Source: JAZTZP01 sp045637525 (lineage in GTDB: Bacteria; Bacillota; Clostridia; UBA1381). From it: DNA of 64,000 bases. The DNA lies in NCBI GenBank assembly GCA_045637525.1, contig JAZTZP010000044.1:29506-93505 (forward strand). Reading direction: 5' to 3'. The notes under the pieces are model-generated. The model ran no database searches. It saw nothing but the letters and a program-made list of their open reading frames with translations, and was not told where the DNA came from. Below, piece after piece: positions 43,214-51,588 of the stretch (position 1 is the first letter of the stretch; every line of letters begins with the position of its first letter). Position numbers and translations under genes: made by a program.

Positions 43214-43889
43214 AGAATAAACAACCTTCTTTCAAACATTGATTATTCATATGCGAGCGTGAGCAACTGATTTTATCAAGTTCCATATGTATGTCAAACT
43301 TCTCAGCGGTAAACGCAACGGCCTCGGAAATTGCAAGATAAGAATCTCTTTTACAGCAACGTGGACCACCGTTTTTACCAATCGCAGTAAGGGCGCGTCC
43401 TGTCATCTGATTGGAAAATCCCCATGCTTCTTTTGCTAAAGGTGTGGATTTTGTTATAATCGACATATACATTCCTGTACTGATACCTGCACCACACGCA
43501 CCCCAGAATCCGCAAGCTCCGCCGGGAACTTGTTTGCCACGTGCATACATTTCTGAAAGCGCTGACGGTAAATCAATATCTCCGCCGGCATTTTTATATG
43601 CCGTCAAAAGTGCAGCTCCTACCATAACATGATGCTCAGGACCATGCATATGACAAAAATCCATAGACATCATTTTCTCTAAAATTCCGACAGGACTTTT
43701 GGATTTATCATGCAGGCATAAGGCTATAATTTCATCCATTCCGCTTGTGTGGCACTCACTGCAAACATAGTGCCCGTTTACGCATCTCGTTTTACTGTTT
43801 TCTTTTTTGCGGCATACCACACATTCCATTATTGTGTCTGTTTCCAGATATTCAAGCGGTGCCTTGCAAATTAAACATTCTTCACTCAT
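43206..43889 (-). CDS. DUF5714-family cysteine-rich protein
   Basis: A 227-residue protein with many cysteines. The N-terminus holds two zinc-finger-like CxxC pairs (CLICKAPL, CVVCRKKE) and a third in YVCSECH. The middle has DFCHMHGPEHHVMVG and GACGFWGACGAGIS, and the end has RCCKRD and CLKEGCLFYG. This pattern fits DUF5714, known mainly from anaerobes and often near redox or metal genes; the function is unknown. It is part of a minus-strand run with the rhodanese lipoprotein, overlapping it by four bases. Confidence 0.75.
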   Translation of the reverse strand: MSEECLICKAPLEYLETDTIMECVVCRKKENSKTRCVNGHYVCSECHTSGMDEIIALCLHDKSKSPVGILEKMMSMDFCHMHGPEHHVMVGAALLTAYKNAGGDIDLPSALSEMYARGKQVPGGACGFWGACGAGISTGMYMSIITKSTPLAKEAWGFSNQMTGRALTAIGKNGGPRCCKRDSYLAISEAVAFTAEKFDIHMELDKISCSRSHMNNQCLKEGCLFYG

Positions 43890-44329
43890 TTTTCCACCTC
43901 ATATGTCCAGTCGTTGATACCACCGAACTCTTTAACATCAGTATAACCAAGTTTTGTAAGGCTTTCAGATGCAATTTTGCTTCTGCGTCCTGTCCTGCAA
44001 TATACAAGTATCTGTTTATCCTTATCCGGAAGCATAGCTTCTGCCTTATTATCAATCTCAGTATAAGGAATTAAGATTGCACCGGGAATATGCCCGACGT
44101 CAAACTCGTCCTGTTCCCTTACATCAAGAAGAATATACTCCTCACCGCTGTCCATTATCTTTTTAGCGTCTTCTGCTGTAATCTGTTTGTACATCATTTT
44201 TTCTCCTTGTTCACTAACTGAAATTGAGGTAGGCCCGTCCGCACCTCCGATAATTCCAACATCCTCCTCTGCGCAAGAAGTCAGTAGAATACAAAATATA
44301 ATAGATATTATATATAAAAATTTCTTCAT
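43886..44329 (-). CDS. Rhodanese-domain lipoprotein with an OadB-like GIIGGADGPT segment
   Basis: A 147-residue lipoprotein. The signal peptide ends in the lipobox LTSC, with lipidated Cys19. Residues 25-34 read GIIGGADGPT, identical to the Na+-site motif of OadB (residues 184-193) in this same window. A single rhodanese domain follows, with LLDVREQDEFDVGHIPGA and the active-site loop CRTGRRS (Cys111). It would act outside the membrane in sulfur transfer or thiol redox. Start ATG 44329 is chosen over ATG 44335 for its distance to AGGTG. It is co-oriented with DUF5714. Confidence 0.85.
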   Translation of the reverse strand: MKKFLYIISIIFCILLTSCAEEDVGIIGGADGPTSISVSEQGEKMMYKQITAEDAKKIMDSGEEYILLDVREQDEFDVGHIPGAILIPYTEIDNKAEAMLPDKDKQILVYCRTGRRSKIASESLTKLGYTDVKEFGGINDWTYEVEK

Positions 44330-44438
44330 AATCATCACCTATGCGTTTAGAATTTTTCAAACGTTCAACTTTATATCGCAAACGTTTATAACAGCATATT
44401 TACTCCTAAATGATACGATAGTTTTTAAACCGACAGAT

Positions 44439-45194
44439 TTATTTTTTTGCAATCACAATCGGCTGATAAAAGCCTGTTTCCCCGGGGAACTTCCACACCA
44501 CTTCACTGCAACCATTAGAAATAAGTAAGTTTGTCAGTTCTTCTCTTCTTGTTGCTCTGTATTCACATTCAAACTTGCTTATTTGCAGAGTTTTCTCATC
44601 GTCAATGATATACTGGATAAGTTTGTAGTGATCGTCATCCCAGTTCCATGTCTGGAAAGAAACTCTTTGTCCTTTGTCGGTCTTATGGATATACGGCGGA
44701 GAATACGGAGGTTTATCCATAAGCAACGCATCATAATCTCTGATGCTGGCAACAAATATACCGCCCGTCACGATTCGGTTTGTGATGCTCTTGACAGCAG
44801 CTTCCAGCGCACTCTTTGTGAGCATATGTGGTAAAGCATTGTCCATGGCAATAACAATGTCAAACTGCTCCGAAAAAGTTTCCGATAAAGCACGAAAGTC
44901 AGCATGTTCAAAACGAATCTTTACATTATTCTTTAGAGCCCGTTCTTTTGCTTCCGTAATTTCTACGTCGCTTATGTCCGAAGCGGTTACACAATATCCA
45001 AGTGAAGCAAGTCCAATGGACTGCGTCCCTATTCCACAGGCACAATCAAGAATTCGAGCAGTAATATCAAATCCATTATTCTCAAAGAGCTTGTTTAAAA
45101 TTAAAGCATGTTCATGTATTGTAGATTGCCAATCAAGAAAGAGCTTGTCATATTGAGAAGCTAAATTATCATAAAAAGACTGTATGATATCCAT
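44439..45194 (-). CDS. Class I SAM-dependent methyltransferase
   Basis: A 251-residue methyltransferase. The SAM site is RILDCACGIGTQSIGLAS (motif I, residues 47-64), followed by acidic VTASDIS and IRFEHADFR. FDIVIAMDNALPHM is motif IV-like. The family resembles small-molecule (for example glycine/sarcosine type) methyltransferases, but the substrate cannot be told from sequence alone. It lies 110 bases before the rhodanese gene on the same strand with no terminator seen between. Confidence 0.8.
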   Translation of the reverse strand: MDIIQSFYDNLASQYDKLFLDWQSTIHEHALILNKLFENNGFDITARILDCACGIGTQSIGLASLGYCVTASDISDVEITEAKERALKNNVKIRFEHADFRALSETFSEQFDIVIAMDNALPHMLTKSALEAAVKSITNRIVTGGIFVASIRDYDALLMDKPPYSPPYIHKTDKGQRVSFQTWNWDDDHYKLIQYIIDDEKTLQISKFECEYRATRREELTNLLISNGCSEVVWKFPGETGFYQPIVIAKK

Positions 45195-45243
45195 GTTAAT
45201 ATCCTCCCCTCTTGTTAATACTATTTACTTATTTTTTGCTATT

Positions 45244-48200
45244 CTATCGCGAATGCGCATCTTTTATTATAAGCTTCAATACCTCACATTCACGGCCATT
45301 TGAGCATAAAATGTAATTTTCTTTACACCATCTTATATATTTATATCGGGGACTGATTACCGTTGTTCCATCATGCTTTATAAGTCCTTCCAGATAATTA
45401 TCCTTATCACCGTCACGCACTGTTAAAACAGGATTATCTAACCCGTATATCTCATGATAAACCGGAGGAATAATGATTTTGTCATCAAAATCGACAAGTC
45501 CTTGTTTCCGGTCGCTGATATAAACCATAAGCCTTTTATCATAGGATATTCTATTCCATGGCAAATCATATTTACACGGAAGAATAATATTTCCTTTTTT
45601 ATCAATCAAGCCATGCTTTTCCCCGTTTTCGTCACTTATTACCACCTCATACGTCTCTTTAAAAGTATGAATAGATGAATACACAGATGGGAATAATTCA
45701 TTACCGTTTAAGTCTATAATCTTTTGTATATTGCGCTTCAGCTTTTCGTCATAAACCTCCACTGTGATATTGCTGTTATCTATAAAACTCACATCTGAAA
45801 ATTGAGGCTCGAATATTACTTTCTGTTGCTTTATATCATAAATACCTAACAGATCCTCTTCGTTGCTATCATCAGCGTAAAACGAAAACAAACCATCTGC
45901 GTATTCATAATTAATTTCATTAAAAACCGGTTTCGCAACCCAATTTCCGTTTTTATCAATAACGCCCCATTTACCGCCTTTCCATCCGCCATAATGCGCC
46001 ATATACACATCAGTTACATCCCAAAACTCTTTAATTTCGTCAAATATACAAGGAATAACCTCTTTGCCCGTTTTATCAATAGCACCCCAAAGCTCTTCTT
46101 CTGCCAAATAACGCCCGGAATTTTGCTTATTGTCATATTTTTCATCACGAGTCCACTTGCCCTTGCATACAATTGCTATACCATCATTAAAATCCATAGC
46201 ATAAATGTATTGAGGAGGAATAACCTCTATTCCCTCTTCGTTAATATATCCCCACATTCCGGCAATGTCATGGTAATCGGAATAATATGCAAGATCCATT
46301 AAATCAAGTTTTAAGGTTGAAACTCTACACAAACCTTCATAGAAATCGCCGACCTCTTCATATCTATTTTTGAAAGTTGACTGTATCGGTATTTCATTGC
46401 CGGCCTTATCTATGAGATACCATTCATCGTCCCGCTTAACTCTTGCTTTTCCATTATTAAATTCACCGGCATTTTCATATTTAGCCGGAATAACAATTTT
46501 ACCGGCGGTATTTATATACCCATACCCTTTTCCGTTAATTCCAATCACAGCAAGTCCATCTTTAAAACTATCAATATAATCAAAATCAAGACAGGTTAAG
46601 CGTTTTCCGTCTAAAGTTGCCAAAGTCGAGATGCCGCGAAAATTAAATGCCATACCTGCGATTAGTGCTTTTATAAGACCTGTCTCTTTATCTTGATGTA
46701 TTGCGTTTACTTTCCACTTCCATAATCTGTTTATTTTGATACTGTCATCCTCATAAATTGTGTCATTACAAGCGATTGGCTCTGCATAAGCCACACTGTT
46801 CAGATAACAGAAATGCGTTGATAAACAAAACCCATTCTTAAACTTAATCGCTTGTCCTCTCGGAGGATAATATCTGTATTCGCTTTTCGCAGAATTTACA
46901 ATTTCTGCTGAATTCCATATTCTATCTGTAAATGCATGATTACAATATCTAATTACTTCATCATTCTCACTTGCAGTTTCAATCGGAAGAACATATTTTT
47001 TACATTCTCCGTTTTCAAACAGAAGTTTCAATGCAAAGCGTTCATATGAGTCCGGCAACATTGGTTCAACGTTAACAAGCTTCGGAATGTGAGTGTACAT
47101 ATTTTCATTTTCTCGTATATCTGTTTTTATAAATTCTGTAACAGCTCTCTTGCCGCCATCAAACGGACAGGAATATATACGTGTAATACGATTTTCCTTG
47201 TCAGCACTAAATCCAAAAAAACCATAGTTATCAAGGTATGGCACTTGACTGTATACCACATCGTTGTAGCGAACATATCCTATTTTCATAGTGCCATATT
47301 TTTGGTGTAATTCTTGTAAGGCGCAGTAAAAAGCTTCGTTACAAGTAATGCCTTGCGAATCATAACCATTAAAAGAAGGATTACTGTTGCAAATTATGTT
47401 GTCATATACATCCAGGGAATCATGATTAAAGGCATATATAAGCTCATAAATACGGTCGACCATTTCTTTTTTCGGATAGTATTGGATAATTGGTTTTCCG
47501 TTTATATCGCCTAAACACCACAATTCTATATTATTATCTTCACTATCACCGTATTTGTAAACATTGTATGCTACTTCATCGCCATCCATAAAGCGTTTTA
47601 CATTCAGGTACACAATAAGAATTGTTCTGTTTTTGGAATATGGATGCTTTTTAAGCTTGCTGCAATATTTTCCGTCAAGATGTGTGGTTTGTTCTTTTCC
47701 GTATGCATACATATACACAGCATATTCATGTCCATATCGATTACACAAATACCCAATACAATCATCCAAAACATCAGATTCGCTTACATAATAACCATTG
47801 TTTTCAAGCCAATCCATAGCGAATTTATCGGCCTTTCGCCATATGTATACTTCACTGTCATCATATGGAATTTCTTCAGGTTGTTGCCCGGAAAAAGCTT
47901 TTTGCAGGTCTTTAACCTGCCGATCGTGACTGGTTAATGGTTTTACGGTTGCAGGTGTGTCGTACGGAGAATCCATTTCGATTTTTTCGCCATAAAACTC
48001 TACATCAAACAAGGATTTATTTCTCGAAAGAATGATATTGCATATTTTTTCTTCAGAATTGAGCACCACAACAGCTATTGCAACCGGATGAGCCTTACTG
48101 AATTGATACAAAAGCAACCCGAACTCACACAGTGTAGACTCTTTGTCCTTTGCGAATTGTTTCTTTAATTCCGAAAAATCCGCAATAATATCGAGGTTTA

Positions 48201-48405
48201 CAATCTTATAAGAATAGGAGTTTGTTTCACTTAGCTGTGAATACACATAGTTCATCCGTTCAGCAATTTCACCGGCAGAAGAAAAGCTTTTATTTGCATA
48301 TTCGGATAAATATTGGCAGTTATCTGACATGTGCGGAACAAGTGCATCAACCTCACCATGTGCAAATGCGTTTCCGAGTAATTCTATTAAGTTATACCGA
48401 TTCAT
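45244..48405 (-). CDS. Large WG-repeat protein
   Basis: A 1053-residue protein without signal peptide. The first 60 residues resemble a SnoaL/NTF2-like start (MNRYNLIELLGNAFAHGEVDALV), a unit that reads as a stress-related fold, followed by a central region of about 500 residues without recognised domains. From about residue 590 WG repeats appear, each of about 45-50 residues: GYINTAGKIVIPAKYENAGEF, WGYINEEGIEVIPPQYIYA-like, WGAIDKTGKEVIPCIFDEI-like, WGVIDKNGNWVAKPVF-like. WG repeats form beta propeller-like scaffolds in many Firmicutes; role unknown. Plus-strand shadow frames inside are not genes. Confidence 0.75.
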   Translation of the reverse strand: MNRYNLIELLGNAFAHGEVDALVPHMSDNCQYLSEYANKSFSSAGEIAERMNYVYSQLSETNSYSYKIVNLDIIADFSELKKQFAKDKESTLCEFGLLLYQFSKAHPVAIAVVVLNSEEKICNIILSRNKSLFDVEFYGEKIEMDSPYDTPATVKPLTSHDRQVKDLQKAFSGQQPEEIPYDDSEVYIWRKADKFAMDWLENNGYYVSESDVLDDCIGYLCNRYGHEYAVYMYAYGKEQTTHLDGKYCSKLKKHPYSKNRTILIVYLNVKRFMDGDEVAYNVYKYGDSEDNNIELWCLGDINGKPIIQYYPKKEMVDRIYELIYAFNHDSLDVYDNIICNSNPSFNGYDSQGITCNEAFYCALQELHQKYGTMKIGYVRYNDVVYSQVPYLDNYGFFGFSADKENRITRIYSCPFDGGKRAVTEFIKTDIRENENMYTHIPKLVNVEPMLPDSYERFALKLLFENGECKKYVLPIETASENDEVIRYCNHAFTDRIWNSAEIVNSAKSEYRYYPPRGQAIKFKNGFCLSTHFCYLNSVAYAEPIACNDTIYEDDSIKINRLWKWKVNAIHQDKETGLIKALIAGMAFNFRGISTLATLDGKRLTCLDFDYIDSFKDGLAVIGINGKGYGYINTAGKIVIPAKYENAGEFNNGKARVKRDDEWYLIDKAGNEIPIQSTFKNRYEEVGDFYEGLCRVSTLKLDLMDLAYYSDYHDIAGMWGYINEEGIEVIPPQYIYAMDFNDGIAIVCKGKWTRDEKYDNKQNSGRYLAEEELWGAIDKTGKEVIPCIFDEIKEFWDVTDVYMAHYGGWKGGKWGVIDKNGNWVAKPVFNEINYEYADGLFSFYADDSNEEDLLGIYDIKQQKVIFEPQFSDVSFIDNSNITVEVYDEKLKRNIQKIIDLNGNELFPSVYSSIHTFKETYEVVISDENGEKHGLIDKKGNIILPCKYDLPWNRISYDKRLMVYISDRKQGLVDFDDKIIIPPVYHEIYGLDNPVLTVRDGDKDNYLEGLIKHDGTTVISPRYKYIRWCKENYILCSNGRECEVLKLIIKDAHSR

Positions 48406-48627
48406 AATAACCTCCTAAAATCCGTAAATGTATAAAGTATCCTCCCTGCCTAAGACCATTTTGAAACATCGGAGAATTGTGTATTTACTAATATTCAATA
48501 TAAATTATAACACATCTATTGCCGAAATGTCAATGTTTTTACTCAAATTTTAACGTTTTATTGAATATTAAGTCTAAAAACTTGTCCTGAAAAATATTTA
48601 ATTAAAAGTTATTCTCAGTCGTATACG

Positions 48628-48686
48628 CTCTTTGAAAAAATAGCCTGCAAAGAGAAATTATCCTGGAGGTTTGTCAGGATTTTTTT
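48628..48686 (+). ncRNA. Candidate small structured RNA ending in an orphan terminator
   Basis: Two consecutive hairpins: CTCTTTG/CAAAGAG, then ATCCTG (48660-48665)/CAGGAT (48675-48680), the latter followed by six T. There is no plus-strand gene upstream to terminate, and the divergent gene is on the other strand. A promoter for such an RNA was not convincingly found. It could equally be the remnant of a lost gene's terminator. Confidence 0.35.
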
Positions 48687-48717
48687 GCTTCAATTCCGCA
48701 TAAATCCATATAAATCC

Positions 48718-48746
48718 TTGACAAAAACTAAGAAATATGATATTAT
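48718..48746 (+). promoter_or_regulatory. Strong promoter of the HipA-like gene
   Basis: Perfect TTGACA at 48718-48723, 17-base spacer and TATTAT at 48741-48746, 37 bases before the ATG. A GAGGAGG ribosome-binding site precedes the start. Confidence 0.85.
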
Positions 48747-48782
48747 TATATTAGTTTTTTTGCAAATTGAGGAGGAACATGT

Positions 48783-49931
48783 ATGAATTACGAATTAAAA
48801 CATTATGATTTAAGTCTTGTGCGTTTTTCAGCTACAGAAGATACTAATACTCCTGAGATAAAAATTTTTTGGATAAATGAAGCAAAAAAAGACTTATTCC
48901 CACTTGATTTAGAATTAACCGATGAAGGACTTGCTAAATGGCTGAAGCACAGAACTATACCTAAAAACCGTGCCTACGTTCATAATTTTTTAAGCAAGTG
49001 TGGACTTAACATCAATCGCCCTATGACGATTATTAAAGCATCAAAAGGACTTTCCTTAAATGACTGCTATTGGATAGTTGAGGAAGGCTTTGAAGGTACT
49101 TATGATAGTTTTAATTTGTATGATAACAAATTTAGTCAGGTACTTGCTTTAATCGCATTTACGGGATACGGCAGCAGCATAAGGACTTCTCTTGCTTCCT
49201 GCCCCGAATTTACTACAAATGGTATGCTCCCGAAATGCTGGAGAAGAAAAGACGGAAAGATTTTATTATACAAGGGTGGCACAAGCGGAGCTTCCAATAC
49301 GGGCAATGAGCCTTATTCAGAATACTACGCTGCACAAGTAGCAAAAGCGCTTGGCGTAAACGCTATTGAATATAGTCTTTCTCGATGGAAGGGCGAACTT
49401 TGTTCTACTTGTGAGCTTTTCACATCTAAAGATTACTCATTCCTCCCCGTAGGAAGAGTTGTAACATCAGGCGGAATGAACGCCGTTATAGAATATTATC
49501 AAAAGCTCGGCAATCAATATATTGAGGCATTAAATGATATGCTCGTGCTTGATGCTGTTATTATGAACACTGACAGACACTTCGGTAACTTCGGATTCAT
49601 CGTTGATAATAAAACAAATAAGATTGTCGCTCCTGCACCTTTATTCGACCACGGAAATGCGCTTTTGAACTTTGCAGGACAGGACGATTTTGAAAATGAC
49701 GAAACATTAAAGGCTTATGCAGATACATTGCTCCCCTGCGTATATGATGATTTTATAGGAACTGCTAAAACCGTTCTTACACTAAAGCATCGCGAGGGAC
49801 TCCGAAAACTACTTGAATTTAAGTTTAAGAAAAATTCAAGATATAACTTGCCTGATAAACGCTTGAAAATGCTTGAAAAGCAGATACGAGCAAGAGCAAA
49901 ATTATTACTTGATAAACAGAATAAGTCATAA
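48783..49931 (+). CDS. HipA-like protein kinase
   Basis: A 382-residue protein with the HipA-type kinase core in its C-terminal half. The catalytic loop is DAVIMNTDRHFGNFGFIVD (Asp264, Asn269), followed by PLFDHGNALL with the metal-binding Asp289. A lysine in LLYKGG (Lys164) may be the ATP lysine. HipA kinases phosphorylate glutamyl-tRNA synthetase and stop growth. The usual HipB antitoxin with helix-turn-helix is absent upstream; the gene has a strong promoter of its own. It is followed after 12 bases by a T5orf172 protein, so the pair may be one functional unit (inference). Confidence 0.8.
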   Translation: MNYELKHYDLSLVRFSATEDTNTPEIKIFWINEAKKDLFPLDLELTDEGLAKWLKHRTIPKNRAYVHNFLSKCGLNINRPMTIIKASKGLSLNDCYWIVEEGFEGTYDSFNLYDNKFSQVLALIAFTGYGSSIRTSLASCPEFTTNGMLPKCWRRKDGKILLYKGGTSGASNTGNEPYSEYYAAQVAKALGVNAIEYSLSRWKGELCSTCELFTSKDYSFLPVGRVVTSGGMNAVIEYYQKLGNQYIEALNDMLVLDAVIMNTDRHFGNFGFIVDNKTNKIVAPAPLFDHGNALLNFAGQDDFENDETLKAYADTLLPCVYDDFIGTAKTVLTLKHREGLRKLLEFKFKKNSRYNLPDKRLKMLEKQIRARAKLLLDKQNKS

Positions 49932-49943
49932 GTGAGGTACAAC

Positions 49944-50600
49944 ATGGAAAACAAAGGTGTAATTTATATCTTAACAAATCCGTCTTTCCCTGAATATGTG
50001 AAGATTGGATATGCTGATGATATTAATAAAAGATTAAGACAATTAAACAGAAGTGAATGTACGCCGTTTGCATTTAGAGTTTATGCTACATACGAGGTGA
50101 ATTCAAGACTTTCCGACTTGAAAATTCATAGTATTATTGATAAACTCAATCCAAATCTGCGTTCCATCGAAAACAACGATGGTAAAAAGCGTATAAGAGA
50201 GTTTTATGCAATGACTCCCGAAGATGCTTATTCTATACTTGAAGCTATTGCAGAAATTCACGGTTGCATAGACAACTTAAACCTTGTCGCCCCGAATGAA
50301 ACAGAAGCTCAGGCTGAAGCTACTGCACAAGAAATTGACACCGAAGTTATAGAAAGGGCATCTAACTTTTCATTCACAAAATGCAATATTCCCATCGGTG
50401 CTACAATTACATATTCATGTGATGAAACAATAACTGCAACAGTTGTTGATGATAGGACTGTGGAATACAACGGCGAAACAATGTCATTGACCGCACTTGC
50501 CAAACTTTTAAGTGGCATCAAGTATTCCATTGCAGGCCCTAAGTTTTTTAAGTATAACGGCGAATGGCTAAACGATATAAGACACCGCTCAGGATATTGA
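49944..50600 (+). CDS. GIY-YIG-like T5orf172 protein with DUF4357-like C-terminus
   Basis: A 218-residue protein. The N-terminal 90 residues match T5orf172/MUG113, a GIY-YIG relative: GVIYILTNPSFPEYVKIGYAD, then KRLRQLNRSECTPFAFRVYA. The C-terminal 75 residues (FTKCNIPIGATITY ... VEYNGETMSLTALAKLL) resemble DUF4357, which is often attached to restriction or nuclease proteins. A nuclease role is plausible. Start is ATG 49944 with GTGAGGT ahead; the GTG at 49932 lies within that site. It forms a two-gene unit with the HipA-like kinase. Confidence 0.75.
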   Translation: MENKGVIYILTNPSFPEYVKIGYADDINKRLRQLNRSECTPFAFRVYATYEVNSRLSDLKIHSIIDKLNPNLRSIENNDGKKRIREFYAMTPEDAYSILEAIAEIHGCIDNLNLVAPNETEAQAEATAQEIDTEVIERASNFSFTKCNIPIGATITYSCDETITATVVDDRTVEYNGETMSLTALAKLLSGIKYSIAGPKFFKYNGEWLNDIRHRSGY

Positions 50601-50619
50601 TGTGATATAAAGCTAAAAA

Positions 50620-50648
50620 TGCGGCAATGCTAAAAATGCATTGCCGCA
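50620..50648. terminator. Terminator shared by the T5orf172 gene and cotJC
   Basis: TGCGGCAATGC (50620-50630) pairs perfectly with GCATTGCCGCA (50638-50648) around TAAAAAT. It lies 10 bases after the cotJC stop on the minus strand and 20 bases after the plus-strand gene. It is homologous to the hairpin at 41945-41974. Confidence 0.85.
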
Positions 50649-50658
50649 ATCTATTAGT

Positions 50659-51060
50659 CTACTTATCAAATGTAAATATTTTTTTGCAATTTGTTTTGTC
50701 TTGTAATCTGTTAAGTGCTTCGCCAAATCTTTGGAAATGTACTATTTCTCTTTGTCTTAAAAACTTAATTACTTCATTCACGTCCGGGTCATCTGATAAA
50801 CGTAAAATATTATCGTATACTGCACGCGCCTTTTGTTCTGCTGCCAAGTCTTCATACAGATTGGTTAACGGGTCTCCTGTGACAGCGATGGATGCCGCGT
50901 TAAAAGGCGTTCCCTGAGAATTTTGAGGATATACGCTTGCTCCGTTATCTGCATAATATTCCCAACTGTTCATTTCGAGCCATTCTTTCGGCGGTGCATT
51001 TTTTGAAAGCTGTGAAACAAGCGTTCCTACCATCTCTAAATGACCGAGCTCTTCAGTACC
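50659..51060 (-). pseudogene. cotJC: cotJC, C-terminal portion (interrupted gene)
   Basis: This is the 3' part of the manganese-catalase-like coat gene cotJC, reading TEELGHLE onward for 132 codons to a stop at 50659. It lacks a start; an in-frame TAG lies at 51067-51069, inside the inserted element. It carries ligand residues TEELGH (Glu65 and His68 in the rebuilt protein), EDLAAEQKAR (Glu136) and REIVHFQRFGEAL (His169). The 5' part lies at 59556-59741 in the same orientation. Joining both at the shared GGT gives TDIG|TEEL in frame, matching the normal family sequence. Confidence 0.93.
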
Positions 51061-51080
51061 TGTGTTCTATACTATTTTGC
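51040..51080. other. Left attachment site of the intervening element
   Basis: cotJC sequence ends at the core ACC (51058-51060) and element sequence begins at 51061. The element-side arm contains ATTTTGC at 51074-51080, 13 bases from the core, the mirror image of the arm at the right end. Confidence 0.8.
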
Positions 51081-51350
51081 TCTGTTATAAAAAGTTGAAA
51101 ATTTTATTTTCAGTAATTACAAGGAAAAGTATGTTTTTGAGTGAAAAGTTCAGAAAAAGTTTTAAACTGGACATAAATTTATTCAGTGTGTATTAATTAA
51201 TAATAGAGAATGCTATATATACTAGTTTAAAATAATAATACAACTTAACATTCTTAAACAACTCTTAATCAGATGGGAATTGTATCTATCGGGTATTTTG
51301 TAAGGGTGGGTGGTTGGGTTGTGTGTGATAAGTATAGTAAAAGTTTCAAA

Positions 51351-51380
51351 AATGAAAATTGTTTATAAACAATTTTCATT
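51351..51380. repeat. Perfect 30-base palindrome
   Basis: The 15 bases AATGAAAATTGTTTA at 51351-51365 are followed directly by their exact reverse complement, with no spacer. It lies eight bases upstream of the -35 box of the secreted cargo gene, a fitting place for an operator, and inside the element only. Confidence 0.8.
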
Positions 51381-51387
51381 GTAGCTA

Positions 51388-51416
51388 TTGTCAAATTTTA
51401 CTTTTAGTGATATAAT
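51388..51416 (+). promoter_or_regulatory. Promoter of the element's secreted cargo gene
   Basis: TTGTCA at 51388-51393, 17-base spacer and TATAAT at 51411-51416. It opens a leader of about 165 bases before the ATG at 51589. Confidence 0.8.
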
Positions 51417-51422
51417 AAATAC

Positions 51423-51568
51423 GCTACGTATCTTAATACTTTACCAATTCAAGTTTGCGTTTGGTAAAAACGCAGGCTTTGTTCTTCATACTTGAATTGG
51501 TGTGAGATGCGTAGCAGCAGATACGGAGCTGCGTTTTTCGTGCGTCGGCTGCGGTCGGCGCATTTTTT
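51423..51568 (+). promoter_or_regulatory. Structured leader with alternative stems and two terminators
   Basis: Nested stems: outer GCTACG (51423-51428)/CGTAGC (51510-51515), middle ACCAATTCAAGT (51443-51454)/ACTTGAATTGGT (51490-51501), inner GCGTTT (51457-51462)/AAACGC (51468-51473). Terminator 1, GCAGC (51514-51518)/GCTGC (51528-51532) plus GTTTTT, shares bases 51514-51515 with the outer stem, so they exclude each other. Terminator 2 is TGCGTCG (51541-51547)/CGGCGCA (51556-51562) plus TTTTTT, just before GGAGG. This is the layout of an attenuator or riboswitch; I do not recognise a known class. Confidence 0.6.
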
Positions 51569-51588
51569 AACCTACGGAGGAATTGCAG

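Larger units (their letters stand above)
48406..48782. other. 377-base divergent region between WG gene and HipA-like gene
   Basis: It contains an 11-base inverted repeat TAATATTCAAT (48489-48499) and ATTGAATATTA (48560-48570) with 60 bases between, a hairpin CTCTTTG (48628-48634)/CAAAGAG (48648-48654), an orphan terminator at 48660-48686, and the hipA-like promoter at 48718-48746. No ORF is credible here. Confidence 0.7.

Noticed and set aside
41945..50690. Possibility that the block between the two cotJC tails is a second excisable element
   Set aside because: No recombinase inside, only a short diverged tail is shared, and excision would not restore any gene.
51304..51318. G-rich run as a G-quadruplex near the left end of the element
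   Set aside because: Runs are uneven (3-3-2-3 G) and on their own give weak evidence; noted but not claimed as a feature.
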